Positions 1 to 12,809 of a DNA stretch of 64,000 nucleotides are shown here, piece by piece; position 1 is the stretch's first letter; each line of letters opens with the position of its first letter. The DNA lies in NCBI RefSeq assembly GCF_041146795.1, contig NC_135175.1, positions 21,902,575 to 21,966,574 on the forward strand, in the 5' to 3' direction. Both the position numbers and the translations under genes were made by a program. The stretch is from Maylandia zebra. Taxonomy: Eukaryota; Chordata; Actinopteri; Cichliformes; Cichlidae. The notes under the pieces were generated by a model. The model was not told where the DNA came from, did no database searches, and was given only the letters and a program-made list of their open reading frames with translations.

Positions 1-2159
1 AACACTGAGTGGGCAATTCATTTTCCCACAGAGCCACAGGAGAAACTGGAACTGTTGTGGAGGGCCACACCAATAAGCTCAGTTCTGCTCAATATTATTT
101 TTATTTCTCTGTAAACTGCTCCTGGTAAGGGTAAATGTTACAGTTATGCCCTAAAGATGGCCCCCTGGGAAAGTCAATTGCCTCCCCCTCCTCCAGGCTG
201 ATCTAACAAGTTGTTAGTGAGTGGCTAACAGTTTCTCATTGACACGCCCAGCAGATAATGAGCAACATTAGCATTAACTTCAACAGGTGTGATCACTAGA
301 TGAATGCATACAAACAGGTTTTCAGAAAGTTGGCTTCAAACTATGCGTTGAGGACAAAGGTATGGAAGCTTGTTTCAGATGCTGGGAAAAGAAGGAACGA
401 AAAAGATATCCAAATTTGCTGGTTATTAGCTCGAAATTTTACTTTCCTAACTAAACCTTCAGAGAAAATAACGAAAAAAAATAAACTTGTACTACAAGCC
501 TCATTTAACCATTCACAAGCACATAAGCTCTTTTTTCTATGAATAAGCATATTCAGATACTTTTATTGTTCAGTGTCTTTGTTAGTGGCCATTTATCCTT
601 TATGTTTAAAATATGCTCAAAAATCGGAGAAAAATCTGATCAAGAACATAACAGCCTTTTGTTTCGTTTTGTTTTTTTGTATAATGAACCCTTGTTAGCA
701 TCTTTGCTTCTGGTGTTTGTCTTTTTTTGAGTCAAGGGGAAAAAAAGATAACTTTAATCTCTAGGTACGTTCTGAGTCACTGTTCGAGCCTTTTCTTTTA
801 GGCAGTCTTTGGGTTAACCTGTGTGTAATGTAGGCCAATGTGGCTTTACTGTTTAAAGGAAATGACTGTGCTTCTACTGTAGCCGCTGTGATGTGGACAG
901 AGGTTTTATTCAGCGATAAAAGTGTTTCAGTACCAGTAATAAAATCTCCAGGAGAAGGCAGGTCCGTGAACGTTTGTACAGTAAAGGCTGTTTGGCTTGT
1001 TGAAACTGGCATCCTACAGAATTTGAGAGTTGGTTATAGACCAGTCACAAACATTTAACTGATTGTTGATTGTCAGATTAATCTTGTTGCTAGGATGTCT
1101 GCCTGTTGGAAATCTCACTGCGGGTTTTACATTTATGCTGTTATGTGGCCTGAATGGCCTTTTTAAATTCATTCAGCTTAATGTGCTCCTCAAAAAAACT
1201 ACGCCTATCTATGGCTAGGAAAAACCCCATGTGTTTGTATACCGTTTAGTGGTGGGCAGGTAGCATACAGTGACAATTTAGAGCCTTTTCCCTGAAAACA
1301 ACTGCCTGCTGTGCCTGGAAATTATGCTGATGTGTGCAGTCAGACTCAACCAAAATAATTAAAATGCAGGGCATAAAACCTAAACAACAAGCTGAAATAT
1401 ACTAAAACGACACGCAGAGCAGAGAGGGGGGCCACTGAGTTAATGCTGTGTGTGTTAATATGAATGATCTCTTTAATATCACATGCAGTCATCTAAAATT
1501 AATCCCAGGTTTTGCATTATCTTATCTAGAGATACGGCGCATGTTCAGCCCAGATTATGAAGTGATAGTAGTAGCTGTTGACCTTACTACCCAACCTGTG
1601 TTTTACTATCTACCACTACTGTTTGGTGACTGCACAGTCAAAAAAATACATATATGTGGGTTTGTTCAATCCAGAGCAACAATATTTGTCCTCAGTGATC
1701 CTTCAGTCCTGTACAGTATGCCTAGCAGATGCTGGCTGAGATGTAGCTGGCAGATTGTGGGTGATCTAGGCTCTCTGCGGGAGGTTGCAAATGAAGGAGA
1801 TAAGCAAAAAAACACTTTAGGATAAGATGGGACGGATGAGGTTAAAGCCTCGGAAGACTGGGATAATAGGAAATGGGAAGAAATTTCAGCTGAGTGGATG
1901 ACTTGATGGCAGACCGCTTCTGAATCAGTGTGTGCAGAGCTAATGTGAGTGATGTGTTGTATGACTGCTACCATAAGGATGTGCTAGAAGTGATACCAGT
2001 GGATCAAAGTGAAGCAAAAAGACTCTGATGAAGGAGTGCTGCAGCTGCCTTCACTGAATGGCTCGGGTGGCCTGATCTAAGCTCAGTTTGTCGTTACATT
2101 GAACTCAGCAGTAAGTGGCTTGTCTTAATGTGATTAGAGCTCTTTGAACCCTTGCAAGA

Positions 2160-2172
2160 CCCCCCCCCCCCT

Positions 2173-2223
<51 letters not shown>
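2160..2223. repeat. Poly-C tract followed by (CA)n microsatellite
   Basis: About 12 consecutive C residues run directly into roughly 24 CA units. This is a simple tandem repeat, probably length-polymorphic. Confidence 0.97.
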
Positions 2224-2226
<3 letters not shown>

Positions 2227-5200
2227 TGTAACCTTTCTCCCTTCCTCAGGTGATAGTGTGGGTGGTGAAGATTGCCACACGCAAACCAATTGACTCAAAT
2301 ATTAACGGTCCCACTTTTATTAAGAGCTCAACAATGATGCCTTCATGATTTTGTTATTAAATATAACAGCCTGAAGTAGCAAAGTAGATGATTTACAAAA
2401 GGATTTTATCTCACAAATGAGCTCAGTTGCCACTTATCTGTGCCATTAAATCCCTCCTTGATAACTGGGGCGTTTGGTGTATTTTCCATAGGGCATTCCT
2501 GGTTCTGAGCATTATTGACCAGTGGCACACAGGCATTGACAATCAAACATGAAGAGAGTAAGCTCAGCTGTTTAAGGTACTCATCTGTGCGGTTTCTGCT
2601 GGTGTGTATTAATGGGGCTTTGGAGTGCTCCTGAGCTCCGCAGACTCCTTATCCCCATCACTGTTGTGTAAAGAGAGGGAGCCTAATCCTATCTGGCCTG
2701 CAAATCCTCCTCTGGGGCCCAGACTGTGTGGAAACAGGCAAACCAACGCACAGGCGCCTGGCTGGCCCACTCTCTGTGTCTTTTGTACACTTAGTCACAC
2801 AAGCACAGACGCTCGCGCACACATCTGGATAGCAGCCAATTGCGCCGCAGTCACAGGTGAGCGCTGTAGATTACCGAAAACAAAGAAAGGGATTGTCAGG
2901 ATATCTTCCGCATCACCTATACGCTGTGGTGGAAATTGTTGCCTCTTCTCTGTGCGTGTGTAATGTTATTGATGCTATAAATAGAAACGTAAATCAGCAA
3001 ATTCAGGACTCTAAGCACCTGGACTACATCTTCCAGCTTTACATCAAGGTTTTAAATGGATAACATGTACATAAATATGAGTCCTAATTTCAACTCTTTG
3101 GTGAGTGTTCTTTTACTGTAAGACAGTCGATTATTACACTGCGGCCAAGCTAACCTGACCAAATGAAAACAGTGACCTCCTGTCCACAAGCCGGAGAGAA
3201 CAGTTCTCTAATTGTTGCTTTGCTGCTCTGCTCGCCTTTGCCAGCCAGCTACATTATCCCTAAATGACAAACACACAGTGTTATTTCGGGCAGTCCGCAA
3301 AACTGCAGGAGTCAGTAGGACTCTCCAGTAAAACACAGACAAATGATAGTCTGCCAGGTTTGGTACACAAATCATCCAGTAGAAATAAGCAGTGTGCGTC
3401 CAAAGTATCCTTGTGTTGAGACAAAAGTGCCTTCATTTTACAAATACAACTGAAAAAAATCTATGCTTTGATTCTAAATTGTAGGCTATCATGTGTGATA
3501 GGGTTTCGCTCTGTTTATTTTAGTCCCTTCTGTGTTTGTTTTTGAGAAAAAAAAAATCAAGCTCATTTATTTTTAACCGGAGCAGTCGTGAGCATCACTC
3601 TGATCCTCTCCGATCAAATGTTTGTGAAGTTTTGTTTGCAGAAAGCTTTGCTCTCTAATACGATCAGGTGGAGCAAAAAAACAAACAAACATCCAAAACG
3701 TGTCGTTTTCAGCTGAAAAAAACGTTTCCTGGGAGAGCGGTCACTTTGTTTTTATATGACAGTAGGTTCTACTCGTTTAGGAGAATGGAAATTACAATGG
3801 GAGAAGGGGAAGTCCCTTCCTCATTTGACTGACAAACATGACAACCAAAATATCCAGTTGCTTCTGCGTCATCAGCGAAAGCTTGCACAGTTCTGAACCC
3901 CTTTCACCTGGAAGAAATTGGCATAAGTCACGCAAACAACTAGTTTCATGTTTCTGCTTTGAAATATTTTAACTGGGGTTTTTTTAAGAAACGTGTTTAG
4001 GTTAAATATTTTCATGTCAGACAGAAGACACATTAAATAAATACAATTAACTTTACTTCATTATCAAGAAATGTCAGCTTTTAGATCCATTGTTCTTATG
4101 GAGCATTAAGGCAAATCGAGCACCCTTGACTAAGTCAGTGTGCAGCAGAGGTTCAGAAGGTGAGACTTCAAATTGTTCTAGCAGATATTGTAATTGATTT
4201 ACAATATTTGCATACCATATACAATTGTGTATGTTGTTACATCAGTCTATAGGCTTATTAGCTGTAAAGTATGAAAGGATTTACCTGAACAGTTACTGTT
4301 ACCCGCAGCTGTTGAATGGAATGTATTGAAGTCAATGTACTTATCCAATGTTAACTTCAGCTCCACAGCAAAAACACAGGTAAAACTTTTGTAACAATTT
4401 TTATTATGGTTCTTATCAAAAGTTAATTTTATCTGTGTGTACTGAAAGCATAGAGTTTAATTTTTAAACATCTTGCCTTAAAAAATAACAGCTTAATCTT
4501 CTGTGCCATTATATCACTATGGGGTGGCTAGCATATGTTGCTAACTTCTGGAACTATAGCGAGGCTCTGTGATCTGCCATTACTGTAAACCAATGGTCCA
4601 TTAGAGTGAGATGACACGAATCTTCCATTCAGCAACTCTGGGGAAAACCAAAGTTAGCCAATGGATTCTCATGACCCTCTATCACTTTATGTTTTTTGTA
4701 TTTTGCTTTGCTTTGTTTTAACTAACTAGTCTGTTGTGTTGTAACTGCTTTTACTTTCCTTTTCTGCTTAGTAAGATTCAGAAAAATGTTGTGGGTTGAA
4801 TTAACATTCATGCTGCATTCCTTTTAACTTTCAAGTCAAATTTCAGAGGTGGGAGTGACACTGCAACTGAGCTGTCATCTATCCGCTACCACTGCTTGTT
4901 ATTTCAGTATTGGTAGCTGAAAAAACAGGCTTTGTTCGCAAGGTAGACCCATTTAAAGATCTCTACTAATACCTAGAGTACAACATTTAAAGCTGAACAT
5001 TGGGAAATACCCAAGTTTCGAGTGGGATTGAACTGAACTCCAGATTTCCTTCTTGAAAAATCAGACAAGCTCCACTAACCCCTGATTTCAGCGCACATAA
5101 GCAGTGCTAAAATTGTAAGCTAGGCTACTGCTGTGTATTTGTGAGTCACTAAATTAGCCGCACACAAGGCGCGGACCAGGTTCTATCCATGAATGTGTTG

Positions 5201-5979
5201 CAGTGACACTTTCAAGTTACAGACATCGCGTTGTATTGCTAAGAGGGGATGAATGGCTACATCAGCTTGGGAGCAATGCAAAGTCTGTTTTTCCATGCAT
5301 TTCCGACAAACACTCCTGGAATGCAGTCAGCTCAGGAACAACGTCACTTTCAGCTCTGACAACCAATTCCAAGGTAGCGTAAAAACACCACTGCACGGCA
5401 TTTACAACTGAAGGCCGGTTGGTTTTCTGTGTGTGCCTTATATGGGAACCACAAGTTCCTACAACTGTTTTCCATCTTGGATAGCAAAATCGGAGTTGGT
5501 GTTGTGTAGTAACACAGAATTAAATGTAACGCCAAGGGTCTCGAGCTTCCACATTTGAAAAGCAGGGAGTGTCATGAAGCCACCACGTCACAGCATGGCA
5601 AACAACACTTTGTGCGTATCCCCGGATGACTGTGGCTTTGACATAATAGGAGTATTTGACAGCTTAGGAATGAAAACAGGTTGGGCCAGCTTTTTCCTCA
5701 TATTTCAGAATGAACTGCTGTGACACCTGGTTGCTTTAGACCAAGCTAAGCTAATGAGGCGTCTGCCATTTTTAAAGTTCTATCCTACATGAAAAAGGTG
5801 TCATGTTTTTCTGACTGCGTTTTGCTCTTATTAAACAAGTAATGTGGCGGTGAATGACGAAACGGCAGGGGCTGTACCGCCGAACGGGACATATCTTTGT
5901 CACAAGATCGAGAGATCATCAACAGAGAAATCATTCCATCACATCTGAGTAAAATTTGCAATTTTATTAATCCCTAATC

Positions 5980-6210
5980 GCTGCCTTGAATTGGAATTAT
6001 TCCTCGCGGATTAGCTCCCCTCTTTATTCCTCTGAGGTTTATACTCCAATAGTCAATCTATCTCAGCTCTGCAGAGCCCATAAATTGTGGCTAAAGAGGG
6101 TAGACAAACACAGTGGGCTGGCAGTGTGGGAATCAGGCGATTTAATCCTTTGTCATTATCTGGCAGGCCCTGCCAGCAGACATCTGCTTGTGAATGCATT
6201 TTAAAGGAAC
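5980..6210. promoter_or_regulatory. Candidate conserved non-coding element
   Basis: This repeat-free stretch of balanced composition carries several AT-core homeodomain-type motifs (TTAATCC, TAAATTG, TTTAATCC) and two TTATTCCTC-like words, with no coding signal. The call rests only on the look of the sequence; alignment to other fish and tetrapods would decide it. Confidence 0.2.
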
Positions 6211-6769
6211 ACTGAGAAAACTGGTGTTACTTAGGTTGGAGGGGAAGAGACACACCCTGGTCTCTTTATACCACTAATATGCACTTCATTGGGTTTGGCT
6301 GTTCTTCTCAACAATGGAGAACGGCCCCAGTCGTTGATAGTTTTATCTCCGAGTGGCAAAACAGACGCCAGAACCTGCCTGTCTCACTGCCAGCCTCAGC
6401 AGAAAAAAAATATCACTTCCTGTATCCTGCCGCGATATGGTGGGCAAAACTGATGAGTCAGGTTTGTGGAAAGGTGAAATGATTAGTCATGCTTGAAAAC
6501 AAGAATCTGGAGCAGTGAAGTAAAACGCTATGCGGGAAAAGTTTATTTATTTCATTTTCTTTTTCGTTGACAGCAGCTGACTGGGCTGTTTCGCATTCAA
6601 CAGCACACAGGCGAGGTCCAGAAGTCAATTTGTGAAAGTGGAACTGAAGCGTAATCTAGTTGAGAAGGTGTATTTGACAGAAAAACAACAGCAGGAAAAA
6701 AAACAATAACGTATGAGTATAAATTAAAAAAAACAAAACAGGGGAAGCTGATCCTGTTTGTTTCTTAAA

Positions 6770-6970
6770 AATGACCGTTGGAAAGGCAGTGTGGCAAATA
6801 GAGGGAAACAGAGTTGGTGGAAAGGATACTAATCTAGACGTAATCCCCTCAGCATCTGCCGCTGATGCATTAATCAGACAGAAAGGAAACATGTTATTCT
6901 GTAATGCCTCCTCTTATCTGAAGCCACTGTTGTTGAATTTTGCGGCATGGATAAGGGTCACGCGTTTCTT
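6770..6970. promoter_or_regulatory. Candidate conserved non-coding element
   Basis: Non-repetitive, non-coding stretch containing TAATCC, GCATTAATCAGA and CTTATCTG (GATA-type) words close together. Such clustering is typical of developmental enhancers but not diagnostic. The frames through it match no family I know. Confidence 0.2.
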
Positions 6971-7424
6971 TATTCCAGAAACAACAGCAACAACAACATT
7001 TCACACTTTCCCAGCGCAGTTTACACAAGCTGATCGCATTTATAACAGCACTTTGATTGAAAACTATATGTACATACATTTATAGATATATAAATGATTT
7101 GCAAAGGATTTCCAAACAGCTTTGTTATTAGATTATAAAAGATTTAAAAGCTCGCTCCATCTTAAAGGAGTCTTATTAAATTCACTGCCTCTGCCATCCT
7201 GTCAGCAGCAGACCCTGTGCGCTGATCTGACACGTATTTGCTTGTGAAAGTTTAACAGCGCGGAGGTGATCAAAATACACGGCGCTCTCTAATCACACCT
7301 GTAAGTGGTAAGCCCTCCTTCCCTTGGTTTAATTGAAGCAACTCCCTATCCAAATCAGTTACAGACATATTAATAAATGTATCTAATGATTGTTTTTTTT
7401 CCCCTCTGACTGGAATGACCCAAG

Positions 7425-7720
7425 AGGGTTAATTAGAGTATCAGGGCACCATTAGCACAGCGATGTTGATCAGCTGGTTGTCAGTGTGCCTATCATTACA
7501 CCTATTCTCACTGAGCAAACACTTTTCATCAGCAATATCACAATTGCTATCATAAATGGGCCCCGCACTGCTGATACCAGGGCTGATGCATTCATGGCTG
7601 ATTGCCTGTGCTTATGGATCCATTGTGTGAGAGGTGGGAGCATCATATTGTTTAGATGATTAACAGTACCTGGGGTAGGATGCCTAGTCACTGGTGGGAT
7701 CTTCGCTCAGTCTTTAATCA
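7425..7720. promoter_or_regulatory. Candidate conserved non-coding element
   Basis: A 300-bp non-coding stretch without simple repeats. It contains GTTAATTAGAG, a TGATCAGCTGG word with a CAGCTG E-box, several ATCATTA/TGATTGC homeodomain or TALE-type words, and TTTAATCATCA at its right end. No frame looks like protein. It is the best-looking enhancer candidate in the left flank by eye, but conservation is untested. Confidence 0.25.
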
Positions 7721-9777
7721 TCACGAAACACACGCTGTTACTCCCCCTCCCCTTCCTGTGCTCCTGTTAGTTGGAGAGGGGCTTAAGTGGGGGGCCCGAA
7801 GGCGATACGTATGCAGAGAACGCTGGTAGTGTGTGATGTCATGTTGGGGCTGAAATGATTAAAGTAGCCGCAATAAACATCGACTCTCAAACACATCATG
7901 AGATCTGGTGCCTTAATCCTCCATCAACAAAGACCCCGGGCTCCTTCTACAAAAAAAATAAATAAAAAAACACAAAATGTGTTTACACAAGCTGAGGTCA
8001 GCTGCTCGCTGCTGATTGGATTCACTTTGTTGTGTGTTTTTCAATCTAGAGCTACAGACACGAGTGTTTACAAAATCGATGGGCAGTTAGGTCCAACGTG
8101 CCGACCTCGATTTGCATTATAAACCTCAGCACACGCAGGGCTTCAGATTAAGATTAATCCACTTCATGACGACGTGCCCATTGATTATGTAACGACATAA
8201 TTGGGATGATGATTTACTCTGCCACCGTTGACCATTAACGCCTGCGCTTAGAGGGCAAAAAATGCCCGTTTTGTTTTCCGTTTCATCTCGCCTTATCTTG
8301 ATTAGTCTCATCGAGATCTTAGATCGACTGAAGCTTTTCCCATGCAAGAAAACAGTAACCAATACATACTAAAACAACAACAGCAACAATAAAAATTACA
8401 GTTTTCGTGTGGTCGCTCGCGCAAACAAAAACACATTACACAGGAGCTCGGTAGCTCTTGATAAATGGAGTCCTGCGTCTGCATGTGATGTGCAACTCCC
8501 TCTCCATTTCACCCTGACGACCTTCCTCCTGGTACACAAATATTGCTCATTACACGGAGGTTTATGTGCTCGATATAGCCATTGACCCTCAGCCTGCCTC
8601 TGGCTCCTGCCTTTCCTTCTCTCTTCCTCATCTCCTCACTGTCGATGGCTAGTTACCAATGGGGCAGTAAATTACAGCGGCTGGGCTGGGATTAAGTACG
8701 AGAGGGGGGCTGTCTGCGAGGCAAGGTGGAAAAGCAGCACACACACATATCCACACACAGATGATTGTCTTTTCGTATGCCAGACAACTCCACATTTTTT
8801 TACTGCTCCTCCCTCCCTGCCACCTGCAGATTGTGCTATCAATCATTCCAGTTTCCTGTTTTTACTTTTATGTTTGCAGATGCACACTTTGGGGTAAACA
8901 TGCAACACTCTTTAGTGGCGAAAAAAAGACTTTTGTTTTGTGCATCTGCTCAGATGATAAACGTGGTGGAGAATGAAGCTGTGTGTACTTTGAAGAGACT
9001 ACAGTTTGTTAAAATTGAAAAGAAGGTAATGTATTGCTAAAAAAGATTCTGCAAGTATGAGGGAATTTGTTTTTTGCTTTTCTTAAGGGAAAATTTTACT
9101 TTTTTCACATGCACATTTCTGAAACAAGTGCAACTACCTCAACAAATATCATAGTTGACTTTTTTTTTTTAAAGCTGCATGTGAAGATAAGCAACTTATT
9201 ATTGTGGCTATATTTATATTTGCCTCTGCAGTACATGTTTGTGGTAAGAGGAGCCTGTGGTGTTAATATAGGGGATGACCTCAGCAGTGTCCTCTTCTCA
9301 GTTCCTACTATAGACCGACTGTACACACATGGACTCGAGCTCAAGGCAGCTGATGGAAATAGAATTGCTGCAGGGATTTCTCCACTAAATGACCTGGAAA
9401 AGCCTGTTTGACTTGCGGGGAAATAAAATATACGTACTTCCTTTACGACTTTGCGATGGGCTCTTAATATCTCTGGAGTCATCTTTGCAAGATTTCTTGC
9501 TTAATTAAATCTGATCGTGTTGTTTTTTTAAGGAATAATATGAAATGAGAATTGTCGGCATCACAAGATCAGGGGAGCTTTAATGTCTTAAATATCAGGA
9601 CTGTGCAGCGTTGTAGGAACAAATTCACTCCATGACTAAATGCTAAACCAATTCAAGACTGCTCTCTTGGTGTGACTCCAAACTATTTGGCATTCCTTTC
9701 TCAGTTTTCTCTGCTGAGCTCTGCCAAACATTTTAGAAATAATTACATGTACTTCTGTGAATACTCCTAGGATTCGC

Positions 9778-9830
9778 TTTCTCTCTCTCTCACTCTTTCC
9801 TTCTTGCTTTCTCTCTTTCTTTTTCCTCAC
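9778..9830. repeat. Pyrimidine-rich CT microsatellite
   Basis: An impure CT/CTTT tract on the + strand, low complexity. Open frames crossing it are artefacts of composition. Confidence 0.85.
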
Positions 9831-10029
9831 ATGCACAAGACAGATATGCAAGCATTCATTGTGTTTGCATGTTTTCATGTGCAAGTGTATGGAGTGGAGT
9901 CGGCGTGTGGGGTCTTTGTGTCCAGGAGTGAGAGACCTGCTCCAGTGATTAATGGGGTTCCTGTGTGAGGCACCACAAGGCGCCGTACACAATCGCTAGG
10001 CCAGACCGCAGCCCCGCCAGGCTTGTCCT

Positions 10030-10230
10030 TCACATGAGAGAAGAGAAAGGCGGGAAGGAGGAAGGAGGGAGGGTGGAGGGGAAATTTTTTTTCCCTCGTT
10101 GTCCTTTACTCTCTCTTTCCTTCCTTCTGCCCATCCATCCTCCTTTTTTCTTCCCCCTCCTCCCTAAAACTAACCACTTTAACCACCCACTCCCGCCTTT
10201 CCTACCTCTTCCTCCTTTCCGCTGGACCCC
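10030..10230. repeat. Purine-rich then pyrimidine-rich low-complexity block
   Basis: A GGAAGG-type purine run switches at about position 10,085 to a long CCTTCC-type pyrimidine run. This mirror-like strand asymmetry can arise from microsatellite decay. Confidence 0.75.
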
Positions 10231-10740
10231 GTCCTGGGTTTAGCTCACCCTGTCTGCACGTTCACATGAGTTCTCACACGTGCATATACGCATGATGTGG
10301 AAAACATTTTTAAAAGACAAACATTTTTAAAAGGGGGAAGGGGGGGCAGTGAAGGGGAGAGAGAAAGAGATAAAGTGAAACATTGGCTTTTGAAGACGAC
10401 GCTGAGGTGGAGGGTGAGGAGCCTGCTGTGAATCCCTCTCCCTCTATCCAACCTCCCCTTCCCTGTGGTTTTGAGTATGTGGCCCCTCTTCTCAGTGTTA
10501 AACAAGTCTTTTAAATAGGCTTTAACCTGGGCCCACCCTCAATGGGGCCATTGTGGGAGCGGATGTGTGGACAGTAGTGCTTGGTAAACACTGCTACTTG
10601 TCCCTTTCTCACATTCTGAAACCATTCAGTGCCGGCTAGCCCGGAGGTTGTGTGTGTCTGTGCGTAAGTGTCAGAGTGGGAAAGGGGAAAGCAGAAATTC
10701 ACAGATTGACAAGAAGCTTTACTTGTTTGTTTCTGTGTAT

Positions 10741-10760
10741 GTGTGTGTGTGTGTGTGTGT
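10741..10760. repeat. (GT)10 microsatellite
   Basis: Ten uninterrupted GT units preceded by imperfect TGTATGTG. Confidence 0.95.
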
Positions 10761-11139
10761 AAAATTAATCACATACAAGTCCTAAATTTAATCTAAAATT
10801 CATATACAAGACTCCACCAAGTCCAGCAGGCTCCTTAATTTGGCAGTCAATAAATCTGAATGACCATCAAGGGGTCTGTAACCAATTTTCCTGCCCCGAG
10901 ATCCACCTAGTCATCTTTTTGTTAACACTAAATGACTCTGGACTTATTTAGTTAACCCACGTCAGTGTGCGGCTGGATTTCATTATCTCTCCTCTCCCAG
11001 GGTCTCTAATTGGGCCTCACTGTTGTCGGCCTGGCACCTGCAGTTGGCCTGCATGTCACTGTAGCCCTGGTAACAACAACGCGCTGTGATGCTGATTCTC
11101 CAAGCTTCAGCGACTTGCACATACCCCCCACCCTGAGTA

Positions 11140-11160
11140 CCCCCCCCCCCCCCCCCCCCC
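11140..11160. repeat. Poly-C homopolymer
   Basis: Twenty-one consecutive C residues. Such tracts are error-prone in sequencing, so the exact length is uncertain. Confidence 0.95.
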
Positions 11161-12783
11161 ACCTGCTCCTCCCCTGCCGTTCCCCCATTACCAGCACCAC
11201 ATTGTGCTCCGTCGCCTCGAGTGAAAAAACTGCCACTCGTTAGGAGTTGTGTGGTGATTTTTGTTTGACGACAACCAAGGATGGGATCTAGTTAAGTAAC
11301 TCTCACAACGAAAGCAAGCGAGCTGCACTGCTCAAAACACACACACAACACACTCAGCCTTTTTTTTGTGGTTTTTTTTCAGTGGGCTCGCTCGTTTTTT
11401 TTTTACTTCCTGGCACTGATGACTTCATAAAAAACAGTGCACTCTGACATTGCTACGCAGACAATGAGAACTGATGAAAAAAAATAGAGGAAGTGTTCCG
11501 TTTGTGATGGGAAACACAGCAGAGTGTGATTTCCTTGTATGAGCGAGAGTTTGACGTGACGAGAGACTTCCATTGCGTTCTGCCCGTGTGTAACCTTCTG
11601 TTATTGAGAAACAGCAAATTTTTAACTCATTCAAAGCCAAACGGTTTCTATAAAGCATGCAACTGCTGTAAAATAGCAGAAGTAGAGTGTAAGAACAATC
11701 ATAATGATAAATAAAAAAAATTCCAAAGAGTGGAATTTTAAAATGATTTTACGTTAATCTCGGAAACCACAACCGCAAATTCTAACAATTGCTATCAGCT
11801 CTGCATCAGTATCAGACGAGTCACTGGCAGCCGAGCGCTTCCTGTGCTTTAGAAGCCTCTGTCTTTTTCTTTGAAAGCACGTGTGCTGCATGTAAACATT
11901 TCAATGAGGAAGTACTGCAGTCAAAGGAAAATAAGCTGATGAGGGGTTTCGGTTTTGTTGTCTGGGCACTCAGTTGAGCTAATATCTGTGCGTGCACTCC
12001 CACACTACATCTTCTGGAGCTGTTGCGTGTAAGCCATAAAGCACAAGTTGCCATGTATTGATTTCTGGGTGAAGCAGAGGAGGAGGAGAATCATCCAGAG
12101 CTGTAAATTCTGGGAGACATGTGTCCCGACAACACCGCTGTCTGAGTAGTTTTCACAGCAATCGAGGGGAGCGCAACGGCAGCTCAGAGGTCTGCAATGA
12201 TCACGACGTCTTTGTGATGAAGTGGCCAATTGAGGGAGCCCCGTGTGGAAGTGTGGTTCGGCACAGGTGTGTGAATGTTGACCTCTGACTACTGCTGAGT
12301 GATGTGATTTAAATGGACTCTTGTTCAAAGCAGGAGACCCTTCATTTCTACCAGTGTCAGTCATTCTTAACTCTTTCAGCACCTGTTTCCCATGCCTCAT
12401 TTTCCCGATTTTCTTTTTGTGTATTAACACTTTCTCCAACCAAAACAAATTACTTTAAAAAATCCCACAGCCATTCACACGACTAATCACAACAGCATGT
12501 TTAAGCTTATCATACTGGAAAGCTCCAAACATGAATGCATGTACTTGAAATCCATTTTTTAAAAAAACGTGGACCTGTTTTAATTTTTGCTTCGTCACTT
12601 TAAAAAACTGTTTACACCTGCATGATTACTGCCTCTGCTGCGGCTCTTCTTGCTACGTAAAGTTTATCTGTGTTGTGCGTAAATATTCATTACTAGAGCT
12701 CAAACATTCAGGGCATTCTTTTTAAACAACAGGACATTTTCAAAACACACTAACCTAAATTTAGTTTCCCCATAGCAGAAAAC

Positions 12784-12809
12784 GGATGGATGGATGGATG
12801 GATGGATGG
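12784..12809. repeat. (GGAT)n microsatellite
   Basis: About six GGAT units. GGAT/ATGG tracts are common at the tails of fish LINEs, but no LINE body is recognisable beside this one. Confidence 0.93.

Noticed and set aside
1448..1825. 125-codon + strand frame
   Set aside because: No recognisable domain and no splice partners; consistent with chance.
12005..12448. 147-codon - strand frame in the left flank
   Set aside because: No family resemblance, no flanking exons and unremarkable composition.
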